Shown: positions 22,268 to 33,105 of the stretch, piece by piece | Position numbering within the stretch: the stretch's first letter is position 1 | Layout: each line of letters opens with the position of its first letter | NCBI GenBank assembly: GCA_012934845.2 | Contig: WNNJ02000815.1 | Span: 62,001 to 126,000 of the forward strand | Reading direction: 5' to 3' | DNA length: 64,000 bases | From: Pomphorhynchus laevis | Taxonomy: Eukaryota > Acanthocephala > Palaeacanthocephala > Echinorhynchida > Pomphorhynchidae | Notes under the pieces: model-generated | What the model saw: only the letters and a program-made list of their open reading frames with translations | Told to the model about the DNA's origin: nothing | Database searches by the model: none | Program-made: the position numbers and the translations under genes

Positions 22268-22440
22268 TTATAACCTGATAGCATAGAAATTCCTTCTGAT
22301 GACCTCTAATCCTTAGTCTGATACAACGTCTGTTATTTATTAGTCAATTCATAAAAATGACGTTTATTTTAAATTTCAATTTTTTATTTTAACTTGATAT
22401 AAATTATAAAAAATCTTAAAGCAATTATTAATTTAATAGA
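22268..22440. mobile_element. MITE-like element, partial copy 4 with shared flank
   Basis: From gtctgatacaacgtctgtta at 22317 it follows copy 3 for about 120 bp, then diverges. The 45 bp before it (ctgatagcatag, then tgatgacctctaat) also occur, inverted, next to copy 1 at 20735-20780. The repeated unit is therefore longer than the terminal inverted repeat at that side. Confidence 0.7.
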
Positions 22441-22794
22441 ATATAATAAACTTTTATTAAAATAATCAAACTATGAAGATTGATAATATTAACTAAATAT
22501 TATGATTTAGTTAATATAAATAATTATAAAATTAAAAATAAAATTATAAATATTATTTATTATTTATGACCTCTGTCAGAAATACCAAAATTATGTATTA
22601 TTGGTACGACATTTTTTGCTATTTTTCAAGCGAGTTTTATGATGTTTTGATATATCCATATTGTATTTTTGATGCATATATGTACATTATCTAGTCTTAT
22701 TGGTTCTTAAAATTTAATTTAAAAAAAAGAGAAGTTTGCATCCCAAGGTGTTTACACTTTAAAATGTAAACTGTTTCACGTGATCACGGTTAAG

Positions 22795-22990
22795 AGACCA
22801 GGTAATGGCCAATAGCCAGGTCGCGTAGCGCGTGGAGTGAAGGTGGTTGATCTTTATAGATCGTGTTTGAGCCTGCAACCGCCTTAAGCAGGGCAGCCCC
22901 TGTCAGATGCTGCTGGATGGCCCGTTGTAAGTTTAGTCTGAGTCAACTAAACTAGATGGAGACACTGAAAAAGCAACGTTAAAAATTATG
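22795..22990 (+). mobile_element. tRNA-derived SINE-like unit
   Basis: A GC-richer island in AT-rich DNA. TAGCGCGTGG at 22826-22835 resembles an RNA polymerase III A box, and GTTTGAGCC at 22865-22873 resembles a B box, about 30 nt apart as in tRNA genes. The predicted tRNA ends are not intact, so a functional tRNA is unlikely. A tail region with a small hairpin (agtttagt/actaaact, 22931-22954) follows. No second copy exists in the window to confirm the SINE call. Confidence 0.45.
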
Positions 22991-23044
22991 ACTTAACAAA
23001 AGTTACATGTACTCAAACACATTGGAAGCATAAGTAAGTACTAA

Positions 23045-25480
23045 AGATTTTAATTTTAGGTCTTTTAAATGTAACAGAAAAATGTATAGTTTGTGATGTT
23101 ATAAATAATAATAATTGTATTGTAAGTAATACCACAAACAAATGTTTTTCATTAAATATTAATAATAATTGTAACTGCAATATCGCAAGTGTAGTGTATC
23201 TAATACAATGTACATGTGGATTGCAATATATTGGAAAAACATATCAAATGTTAAAAACCAGGTTTAGGCAACACATATATAATATACAGCATAATAGTCA
23301 AACTATATTTCATAAACATATGAGATTAATAGGACATGATATTAAAAACTGTAAATTATTTATTTTAGAACATATTATCGAAGAAAACATTTCAATATTA
23401 AATCAAAAACTATTAGAAAAAGAAGATTTTTGGATTAAAACGCTTAATTCCATGTACCCATTAGGATTTAATGACGTGGTACAAGGAATTGGCAGAAGTA
23501 GCATAATACATAATAAACAACTATATTATAATAATCCGGTTAAACGCAAACCAAGAAGTCATGGTGATAAAAGGAATAGGAAAAATAGAGTTAAAAATAT
23601 TAAAAAAGATATGTATATAAATGAACGATTAGAAATATTAAAACAACTTTTAAGTGATAATAAGCTAAAAGATCTTTATGTAAATATAAGAAGTTTTTCT
23701 AAAGATATCATATGTTCAATAAATCAAAATTAATTAACGACTATGATAGGCTAAGTTGTATAATAGACAGTTATTGTAATACAAAATACTATAATCGTAC
23801 AATAAATGTAAATAATAACAATAGAAAATATACATTAACCATAAACTTCATTAATAAATGTATAGATAACATAAATATAGTCGGACTTTTAAATAATTCT
23901 AAAAGTAAAGAAATAACAGGGTCAGATTTAAGTAAATATATTCCTAAAATAAGGTATAAACTCCTACCACCATTAGGACGAAAAATTTGTAATTATAATA
24001 AAGAATTAAAATCAATATGTAACGATAATATTAGAAACATAATGGAAACAGAATGCAATTGTAAAAGTCTTAGTTTTGATAAAATAAATGAACATATATG
24101 TACCCATAATCTAGAATTAATTGAAAATTGGGAATTAAGAAAGCTGCTATCAAAAGGGTATAAATATAGATTAAATAATAACAACGACAAAAATAAAATT
24201 TACAATTCGTTATATAATAACTTAAATGATTACTTTAGTAAGCTGATTAATAGTGAAAGCTCGAATATATCTAAGATAAACATTTGGAAAGATTATATAT
24301 TTGATAAAATTAAAAATAAAATGAAAATAACAAACAATTATAAAGGAAAGATAAAATTAATAAAGATATGTATAAAGAACTTACTAAATTAAAGGATAAC
24401 TATATAATAACAACTATTGATAAAGCTAGTAATAACTTTGTCTTCATATGCAAAAAGCTTTATTATGATATACTAATGAAAGAGGTTAATTCTAATGATT
24501 TAAATGTAAATCCAACATATGAACGTAGTGAGTTGAGTTTTGAAACAATTATTACAAGTCACTGTTCTATAATGGATAAAAAGGGTATAAAGATAAAATC
24601 AGATAATAAAACTATATCGGTATTATATTAGAATCCAAAATTACATATAAATCTAATAAAACCTAGGTTCATATGTACTGCGTTTAAATGTACATTAAAA
24701 CCACTTTATGTATATATTAATAAAATACTTAAAGCACACTTTAAAAAATATTGCAAGGTAATCGAAATTAATACTGGTATAAAACACTATTTCAGTATTA
24801 ATTCTAACGCATATCTAACAAAAATTAAACCATCAAGTAAATATAAATATATGGATAAAATTGAATTAATAGAATCCTTAAATATTTTGATAAATCAAAA
24901 TTATTTAAAAGTAGGAACATCTATATTTAGACAAGTAAAAGGTGTTCAATGGGTGGTAATAGTAGCCCAATTATAGCTGACTTGTTTTTAAGCTTTATAG
25001 AATATGAATTTGTTCATAACTATGTAAAAACTAAATCTAAACAATATAAATATATGAAATATATGTTTCGATACATTCATGATATATGTGTATTTAATTC
25101 TAATAATTTTTTTCAATTAGTGAGCACATTTATCCAGAAAGCCTTATTCTTAACAAAACCAATATTAATGATAAAGAAGGTGTATATCTAGATATGAACA
25201 TTAAATTAACATTAACTAAAACTACTATTAATTTATATCGTAAAGATGACACATGTATTATTTAAAATATAATACATTAAATAATGAAATTTTAAGAATT
25301 GCAACAATATGTAATGATATTGGCTTTCTTCAATATCATTTAAATAATTTAATAGATACATATTTTAAACTAGGTTACTATAAAAATAACATCAAGCAGA
25401 AAATAGTAAAATATATAAATCAACACAATAATATAAAGAATAAATTTAAAATCATTAGCGGAAATTCATTATTATAAAGC
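23045..25480 (+). mobile_element. Penelope-like element with GIY-YIG upstream of RT
   Basis: A plus-strand PLE in which the order is GIY-YIG, a spacer domain, then RT. The GIY-YIG domain (about 23080-23480) reads VVYLIQCTCGLQYIGKT, then RFRQHI and LLEKEDFWIKTLNSMYPLGF. It is preceded by Cys pairs (KCIVCDV, NNCNCN) like a zinc finger. The spacer (23712-24392) has PPLGRKICNYN, CNCKSLSFDKINEHICTHNL and WELRKLLSKGYKYR, as in PLEs recalled as the Naiad/Hydra type. The RT (24368-25270) shows IDKASNNFVFICKKLYY, PLYVYINKILKAHFKKY, MGGNSSPIIADLFLSFIEYE and RYIHDICVF (YxDD-like block). It is a fossil with several breaks. A tandem junction of two copies could mimic this order but is less likely, given that the spacer belongs to the same lineage. 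Confidence 0.75.
23194..23733 (+). pseudogene. PLE GIY-YIG endonuclease domain
   Basis: Open for at least 179 codons, and the frame extends upstream to about 23045 through a Cys-rich segment. GIY-YIG nucleases nick DNA, and in PLEs this domain is thought to open the insertion site. The two signature segments are VYLIQCTCG and YIGKT, with an R (RFRQH) on the following helix and E/K in LLEKEDFW. The C-terminal part is strongly basic (KRKPRSHGDKRNRKNR). Confidence 0.75.
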
Positions 25481-25485
25481 TAAAT

Positions 25486-25760
25486 AATTGTTTTTCACCG
25501 GACAAACAACATTTATTTTGACGTTTCGGCCTCAAGGCCATTATCAATTGTAATGTTATAAGTGTTCAATTGTATCAATTGAACACTTATAAATATTCTT
25601 ATAATTTCACTTATAAATTTTCTAGAAAATTTGTAAGTGTTCAAGCTAAATACAATTAATAAAGGCCGCTTGGTCGAAACGTCTTGAATCTCATTTCGTG
25701 CAAATTTCCTGTTTTTATTATTTCCGAAGAATATTTTAAATAATTTAATAGTATCTATTA
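25486..25760. repeat. PLE-associated inverted region with two hammerhead-like motifs
   Basis: On the minus strand at about 25519-25548 ttgataat-GGCC-ttga-GGCC-GAAACGTC is read, and on the plus strand at about 25655-25683 ttaataaa-GGCC-gctt-GGTC-GAAACGTC. Each has a 4-bp stem II and the GAAAC element of a hammerhead, but the CUGANGA core is not intact. The motifs diverge outward. Between them is a perfect 17-bp inverted repeat with a 3-nt loop (25556-25592). The region separates plus- and minus-strand PLE fragments and probably consists of element termini. Confidence 0.5.
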
Positions 25761-26700
25761 AATTATTCAAATTGTTGCAATTCTTAAAATTTCATTATTT
25801 AATGTATTATATTTTATATAATATGGTATGCATGAATGCTCATGCAAAAATATGTGAATAAACTACCTGAATAAATTTATTCGCTTATTAAATAAAACGA
25901 GAGATAGCCGAACGATGTCTAACTATCTCAGTCTATTATCTAACTATCTCCGAACTATCTCAGTCTATTTTATAGACTATCTCAGATCCCTCCGATGACT
26001 ACAATATGGTATGCATGAATGCTCATGCAAAAATATGTTTCTTGTAAATTTAAATATGTCATCTTTACGATATAAATTAATAGTAGTTTTAGTTAATGTT
26101 AATTTAATGTTCATATCTAGATATACACCTTCTTTATCATTAATATTGGTTTTGTTAAGAATAAGTCTACCTAGATAAATTTGTTTATTCATCAATATTT
26201 TGAAACAAATTTCATATATTTATATTATGTGGTATGCATTAATGCTCATTCAAAAATATGTTTCTTGTAAATTTTAATATGCCATAGTTACGATATAAAT
26301 TAATTAGAGTTTAAATTGATGTTAATTTAATGTTCATATCTAGATACATACCTTCTTTATCCTCAATATTAGTTTTATTCAGAATTATGCTACCTGGATA
26401 AATTTGAATAAAAATTATTAGAGTTAAATACACAACTATCATAAATGTATCGAAACATATATTCCATATCTTTACTTAATTTTGATTTATTTTTTAATTC
26501 ATTTTAGCAAATTCATATTCTATAAAGCTTAAAAATAAGTCAGCTATAATTGGGCTACTATTACCACCCATTGGAACACCTTTTATTTTCTAAATATAGA
26601 TGACCATACTTTTAAATAATTTTGATTTATTTAAATATTTAAGGATTCTATTAATTCAATGTTATCCATTTATTTATTTTTTGGTTCAGTATTCTGCATA
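25761..26700 (-). mobile_element. PLE partial copies, inverted, in tandem
   Basis: Minus-strand pieces of the same PLE as at 23-25.5 kb: 25761-25835 (YLKYNTLNNEILRIA), 26003-26195 (NKTNINDKEGVYLDMNIKLT) and a more diverged repeat of it at 26225-26440, then RT sequence to about 26700 including the complement of the NSSPIIADL block near 26550-26580. A 36-bp exact direct repeat (25820-25855 and 26003-26038) frames about 147 bp of other sequence in which a phrase ctatctcagtctatt recurs. All pieces are fossils. Confidence 0.7.
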
Positions 26701-28000
26701 TAAACATCAAATGCCTTCCAACTCAACATTATTAATTTTTTGTTTCGTTCATGTCTGCTAATGTTGACACTATTAAGCTAAAATAGCCGTTTTATAATAA
26801 AATTTATCTACGTTTGGTTATGGAAAAATACAATGAATATATATTACATGCAATGTAATAATAATTCAATATTATGCAATAATTTATTATAATGAATGTA
26901 ACGGTGGTGATAATCATCGAAATATAGCCTTTTTAAAATAAAAGTTATTTATTTTAAAAGGTTTCCTTTATTAGACATTAATTCTTATGATTTAGACCAA
27001 CACGAGATTTTTTGTCTAAATAGCTTTCGGACTTTTTAAAAGTTGCTGCCCAACGTTAAATTTTGGACAGATTTTTCAGATCGGTTAAAATCTTATCTTA
27101 AATCAGCATACGGTCATACGACATCTAGCATCGATGCTTTGTCATTTAATGCATTCCAGTCGTTAAAAATAATTCAATTATTATTTAAGCTAACTTATAA
27201 ACGTACACATTACTCCATATCGAATGTTATTTGTTGAATTAAAAATACTAAACTATGATTTTTTGATGTAAAGTATAAGCTGCTAATAATGGCCTGATAT
27301 TGCATTGTCATTGTTAACCTGTACAAATTATTTCACACAAAATATATTGTAGATAACTACTATATTACAAATGTCAGGTTGTTTTATGTATGAGAACGCT
27401 GCACAGGAAACCCTCCTATTCGTGTTGATGTAATTGAATACCAAAACATTTAAATTTTGCCTCTAATAAAAATAAATCTTAAATGATAGTTTAATAATCA
27501 TGTAAATTAGTTGGTAATGTAACCTGCTAAATATGTGACACGGATATTATGTGACCAGTCCTGATCGTATTTAATAATTTATTTCAAGTGTTATGGAAAA
27601 ACAGTGGTAAAGGGGACAGAAGGCACACAATCGAATCACAGGATAAAGTAAAAATATGTAATATTTAATAAAATAATACAACAAAAAATTTAATTATTAC
27701 ATTAATATAATTATTTTATATTTTAATATTTATAATAATATATAAAACATTATGCATAATCTAAAATATTTTTTATCTTTCTTTTGTTCAAGAGATAACT
27801 TTATAATAATGAAGTGAGATTAGTTTAAAAAGCTTTATGCATCTGGAAGTTTATTAATGAATTAATAAAAGTTTATTAAAAGTTTATTATAGTTTATTAA
27901 TGTAGAGGAAATTTATTAGGGCACTGCGTCTCTCGACTTGGCCAAATGAAAGAAATTAAATAAAACATTGTGCAACGACTTCATTTGAGATAATATCAAT
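26700..28000. other. Non-coding AT-rich stretch
   Basis: No gene or recognisable element is supported. A short open frame at 27043-27237 shows no family resemblance. Phrases built on agtttatta recur at 27840-27915 and again at 28240-28320 in inverse form. Confidence 0.5.
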
Positions 28001-28009
28001 ATTTGATAG

Positions 28010-28165
28010 TCCACCGCTAGTTCCCAACAGGCAAAAGAAATTTAGCAGGTTTATCAGGTTAGCCGTAAACTTAACCTATCGATCTCCTTCAAAGATTTTT
28101 GCGCTAACACCGGGCACTCAAATACGTGGGATAAAGACTCACATCTATCACCACAGAAAAAACAT
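28010..28165 (-). mobile_element. LINE C-terminal zinc-finger scrap
   Basis: On the minus strand a frame reads CFFCGDRCESLSHVFECP and VLAQKSLKEIDRL. C-x2-C followed by H-x4-C is the C-terminal zinc finger found after the RT in R1/Jockey-like and some other LINEs. No RT is attached. It might belong to the orphan RT lineage at 35.8-36.5 kb, whose relatives carry a similar end, but that link is a guess. Confidence 0.5.
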
Positions 28166-28735
28166 ATAAAAAAATATAAAAACATATAAAAAACATGCAA
28201 AAAAACATACGTTTATAAAAAACATAAACTATAATAAACATACAATTTATTATAGTTTATTAATAAACTTTAATAAATTTATTAAATTAATAAATCTCAT
28301 CAAAACTTTAATAAATTTTAGCAATTTTTTCGATTTTCCTTAAATGTGTCGTAATTTAAATATTTAATTGGAAATTTTTATTTTATATAAAATGTGGAAC
28401 GTTTATTTTGTTATCATATAGCGGCAGTTGTCATGGACATTTAAAAAATGAACAAATTCAAATTCGTTTAATGAAACAATACAACAAACCCTCCAGAATC
28501 TGTAAAGCCTGAAATCAATCGAGTACAAAGCAATAGAATTGAATTCGATCTCAATTATTAATCAAATGCCGAATATAATCAAGCCAAGCATTCAAATGAA
28601 ACAGGGTGTAGCTGACAATGTCCTTTAACAATAACGAACAATGCTGAACAAACCACACCAACTACTAGCGGATGCCCAGTTTGGCGTAACTCTTTATTAC
28701 TTTCATCATCAAATCGTGATGGGTTAGTAAGCAAA
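28166..28735. other. Non-coding AT-rich stretch
   Basis: Contains a run of aaaaacat-type repeats at 28155-28215 and ttaataaa-type phrases to 28330. No gene is supported up to the LINE ORF1 fragment that follows. Confidence 0.5.
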
Positions 28736-28739
28736 CAAG

Positions 28740-29600
28740 TGCGGGACAAATGTACAGTGAAAGAATCTGTTCTGAGTGGCGTGAAAGGAGTGTCTCATCA
28801 CAAAAGTGACAGTGCATCATCGATTACTAATATCGTTTCTCCAGTGAACGAGAACAGGGTCCATGATTTGTTGAACCGTTTTTCTAATTGTATTAATCCA
28901 CCTAATAATGACACGTCTCGTAATAACCAATATACAAATTATTTGCGAACAATCACCATTATTTAAAGTACGTGGTAAAGTTGATAGGTCTTGTTGTGTC
29001 TTTTTTGGTGGTATTCCAGAGTCTACTAGTTCCACTGCCCAGAGTAAATTAGATGATGATGTTAGTGCAGTTTGTAATGTAATCAGGTGTATGTTTGTAT
29101 CTAACGACTCTGTTGTTGCTTCTAAAATAAAAGTTCTAAAAATGTTTCGTTTAGGACGCAATACGACTGATGGTCGAGCTCGTCTTTTGAAACTTGTTCT
29201 CTGAGTTACAAAATAGGTAATATGCTGGTAAGACCAACTTAACAATTAAGAATTTCGTGTTTGCAATCGAAAGCCATTTGTTCGATGGGATCCTATTCTA
29301 ACAGATTAGAATCTACAAGTGTATCTCACTTGAATAATATTGATTTTAGCGAGGTTTACCAGCAGCGTAATGTTTTCAAGAGCTCGGTTAGCCCTTGTGT
29401 TGCATATACTAATATTCGTAATCTACTTACTAACCTTGCAGATCTAAGACTATTGGCTACTACTCACAATTATGATGCTATAGCTATCTCCGAATCTTGG
29501 CTATATGATAAAATCCTCGATTGTGTAGCAAGCATATCTGGATTTAACTTAATCAGGGCTGATCGTTTGCAAGTATGTCGTGGTAGCATATTTACTTGAC
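28740..29600 (+). mobile_element. CR1-like LINE 5' part (ORF1 and start of endonuclease)
   Basis: The frame at 28908-29204 reads CCVFFGGIPESTSSTAQSKL, then VLKMFRLGRNTTDGRAR, the RNA-binding ORF1 pattern of CR1-like LINEs (VxGxPES...KxxRLG). The frame at 29261-29599 begins an endonuclease: VAYTNIRNLLTNLADLRLLA, AIAISESWLYDKI, SGFNLIRADRLQVCRG. It stops at about 29600 without the GDFN motif. It is the same clade as the copy at 36.8-40.2 kb but clearly diverged. Confidence 0.7.
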
Positions 29601-29955
29601 ATTTTATTTTATTGACTTTATCAATGATTTGTTGTGATCGAGTAAATAACCCTTGTACGTTAAACTCTGCACTGTAATAATAGTAATAATTTTTTCAATT
29701 TAATTTATATCATTCATATGCGTTAAAATGTTATTTCTTTAATAATAAAAATAGTCATTTTTGTCAATACTTATTTTTGTTTGTTTTGTATAATTTTTTT
29801 AATTTATATTTTATTTTCTATTGTATAGAATCATTGAAAATAAAAAAGAAATATTTAAATAAAATATTTAATTTCAATAGCAACTAAACCGTCTTTGTTG
29901 AGAATAACGTTGATTTTTAAAATCAACTGTAGTTAAAAAGGATATATTTTTACAT
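29601..29955. other. Non-coding AT-rich stretch
   Basis: No gene is supported. Sequence is mostly T- and A-runs between the end of a plus-strand CR1-like piece and the 3' tail of a minus-strand family B LINE. Confidence 0.5.
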
Positions 29956-32430
29956 AGCAAATGCGTGCCGGCGCAACGCTTACAAGACCACGAAGAAAAA
30001 AGCTAAATCATGTGTCGAGAAGGTGAAATCAGAGGCGGTATTTGAATGATAAAAGAGAGAGCGCGGCGGACGTCGAGAGGGAGTTGATTACATGCGAGTG
30101 GAGCGGCGACGAGGAATAATCGGAGACCGCAGTTATTGGAGTAATAGGGAATGTGGAGTAAGAGGGAATACCGGGAACGGAGCGATAGAGAGAAGTGGGG
30201 TGAGTGTCGTCTAAGAAAGAAAGGTTGATGACCGATTGAAAGCCGACAGCATGAGACGACACGTTACGTGAAGAAGGCGAAGTTAGATGCAGATTTGGAT
30301 GGTGGAACAAGAGAGTTGGGTACGATATGTGGATTTGTGATCAAAGCGACGAATACGTAGGAACACTCGAACGGCTGAGTTGATAATGCGTAGTAGGGGT
30401 AAAGTGATGTATTTTGGATAATTGTCGAAAATGCTGAGGCAATAATCGATTTTTGAGAAGAAAACCGATGAAAGATATATACAAGAACGGAAGTCGATAA
30501 AGGTGCAGATATGTCGGATGTCACGGAGTATTAAGTTAGACGACGTGAACTTGTCACGGACGAAAGGTTTAAAGGAAATGTGATTATCGAAATAGAGCCT
30601 AAGAAAGTGAGATTGTGGACTATGGGGATGATTGATGAGGCCAAAGATACAGGGAGAGGAGATATGTGAGGCGGACGGCGAGGATTAACATTATTTTGGA
30701 CTTGTCGCAGTTTAGAACTAGATGAAGACCGGAGAGACGTTTGTAGATAAAAGAAGGACAGTTGGAGGCAGAAATGCTGATATCGTGTATACGATGAGCA
30801 GGTGCAAGAACATATATGTCGATGTTATCGGCTTATTGAATGACGTTAAAAGAGGTAAGGTTTGATAAACGTAGAGAAATCACTAAGCAGAAAAGAGAAA
30901 AACAGGGAATTTAAGACTGAACCTTCTGGAACCCCGTAGAAAATATGGATAGGAGGGAAGGATGATGAGTTAGGATAGAAGCGATAAGTACGGTGGGATA
31001 GATATGAGGCAAACCATGCTACGGATGAGGAAGAAAAGGCGTAATCATAACGAAGGTGGGAAAGGAGGATGGATTGGTCCACGATGTCGAAGGAGGAGGA
31101 GAGGTCGAGCGAGATGAGAACACTACATAGAACATTCTCACGAGATATATGTAGGTCGTCGTAAGCTGTTATGCACGTGATTTCTGTGAATTGATTAGAG
31201 CGAAAGCGGATTGGAAAGAAGGGTACAGATAGGATGCAGAGATATATGCGTTGATCTGTATTTAGATAAGGCGTTCTAAGTGCTTAGAAAGTGTAGGAGC
31301 AGTTAAATGGGGCGATATCTAGAAGGATGGAAGGGGTCGAGAGATTGTTTCTTAAGAAGGGACGAACGATGGCGAATTTCCAGCATGAAGGGAAGATGCA
31401 ACTACGGATGAACGAGTTAAACAAGGTGGTGAGAAACGGGAATATCGATGAGCATATGGATTTAAGTAAGGGGGAGTGCATGTGATCGTCATGTGAGGTT
31501 TTGTTGGGCAATGACATAAGGACAGATGAGACTTCAGCAGGTGAGACATGGATAAGATGAAAAAGTCCCGGGAGAATGAGGCGAGGCGAGGAAGAGTTGA
31601 ATGGAATGGAGATAGGCTGTGAGAGATAAACTTGGATACATTGGTCTGGAAAAATGACAAATAATCATGGGAATTGATGTTGCAAATCGAAAAGGAGCGA
31701 GAAAGGATTGAGTTTAAAGTACGCCAGATAGAGAGAGTTGAATGAAGTGATGATTTTATGCTGTCAGAAGGAGTTGCATTTGGTACGTAGTAGGTTTAGA
31801 TGAGATCGGCGAAGAGCAAGATAGGAATTACAGAGAGACGGCGTGAGCGAGCGGATATCACGTCTGAGAGTAAGGTGATAAACTCGAAAAGCATGACGGA
31901 GTCGACGCTTTGAGAGTAGGCATTTGATGTCGAAACACGGGGAACAGTTCAAGCTACGGTGAGGGTGATGCTTGAAGTGCGTGAGAAGATCGAGAGTGGA
32001 TGTGAGTATAGAGTAGAAAAGAAGGACGAGATCGAGAGGAGAGGAAGATGTTATTGTGGGAAAGGATCGAGACGATTTTGGTATGGCATAGCGGAGAAAG
32101 GTGAGGTCTAGATTTCTCACAAGGGCGACGTAGGTAGGATGGTAGGTGTGTAAAGCGGTGTGGTTGAAGGTGAGATCAAGGGTGACGAGAAAGTGATCGG
32201 ATAGACCAGTATCGGATATGTACAGTGAGGTGTAGGCAGCAAAAAGATCGGGGACAGCGATTATGTCGAGTGCCCCGCCAAGGATATGTGTGATGGCAGT
32301 GAAGATTAGTTTGTAGTTATAGTTGGATATAAGTAAAAAGGGACGGACGAGGCGGATGTTTTAGTCGCTAATAGCGAGAGAAGGGATGATGGACAAAGCA
32401 CAGTGAGACAGGAGGTCAGCGAGTTGTTAA
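29956..32430 (-). mobile_element. Family B L2-like LINE, copy B3
   Basis: Minus-strand copy with its 3' tail at 29956-30010 (including a version of the shared hairpin at 29963-29979). It has thumb sequence (FSPILQ-like, RCVRQFRPP-type frames 30029-30524), the eroded catalytic block near 30780-30850, SFASYLSHRTYRFYPNSS at about 31000, VSLDLSSSFDIVDQSILLSH near 31060-31110 and LPNKTSHDDHMHSPLLKSIC near 31450-31510. The linker is at 31764-32100, and the endonuclease end (SDHFLVTLDL near 32170-32200, GGALDIIAVPDLF near 32240-32280) runs to its 5' truncation at about 32430. Many breaks. Confidence 0.82.
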
Positions 32431-33105
32431 ATTTTTGCTGGTAGTTGTTAAATTTTTTCTGTAAATTCCAATTTTTTAACTTATCCTATTTGCAGTTGTC
32501 TGCTTTCTGTTTACTTAATTTTTCGAAATAAATATTTTAATTAGTTGAGCGAATATTCGTAAAAATAATACACAGCCGATATATTATTCGTTTTATAATA
32601 ATTCTTAAATTTAGTGAACTGGGTAATTCGCTAAAAATATTGGTTTTAAATTTCCGATTTAAACGCTTTGTTATTTCTGCTCGATTACTACAAGCATTGC
32701 CATGAGGTATGTTATTTCGGTAATAAGAAGAGAATTCTCTTTACAAGTGCTGAACAATATCCATAAAAAAAGTAAAACTAATTATTATATGCCACATAAT
32801 ATTATTAAGAACAAATGACTTCTGATATTGAATATTGGACAGGAATGAAATCCAGTTTAATATTAAACTGTATTTTAAAATGAAACAAAATGAAAAAGTG
32901 CGTATTATTAATGTTTCAACAGCACATAAAAGCATGGCTTAATTGTATTGTATTAAGATATCGTATTGTCTCATTTGTTTAAATAACAGTAAAAAATTGC
33001 TGTCTTGTCCAATTTGTGGATATTGCAAGATACTTTTAAACGTTTTTATATTTTACAAAATTATAATTTTTAATAATAATTGAATAAGAACTAATAATTT
33101 AATAA
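32431..33105. other. Non-coding AT-rich stretch
   Basis: No gene or repeat is supported on either strand. An open frame at 32741-32935 (minus) has no recognisable features. Confidence 0.5.

Noticed and set aside
22826-22873. Functional tRNA gene
   Set aside because: Box A and B are approximate, and I could not form an acceptor stem and anticodon arm consistent with a tRNA.
23993-24190. 65-codon minus-strand frame in the PLE
   Set aside because: It is antisense to the PLE spacer domain, with no independent support.
25486-26040. CRISPR-like array from short repeats in the PLE region
   Set aside because: Repeat spacing is irregular, the repeats are element fragments and the genome is eukaryotic.
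32741-32935. 64-codon minus-strand frame as a small gene
   Set aside because: No motif, no codon bias and AT-rich surroundings. Similar frames arise by chance throughout the non-coding parts.
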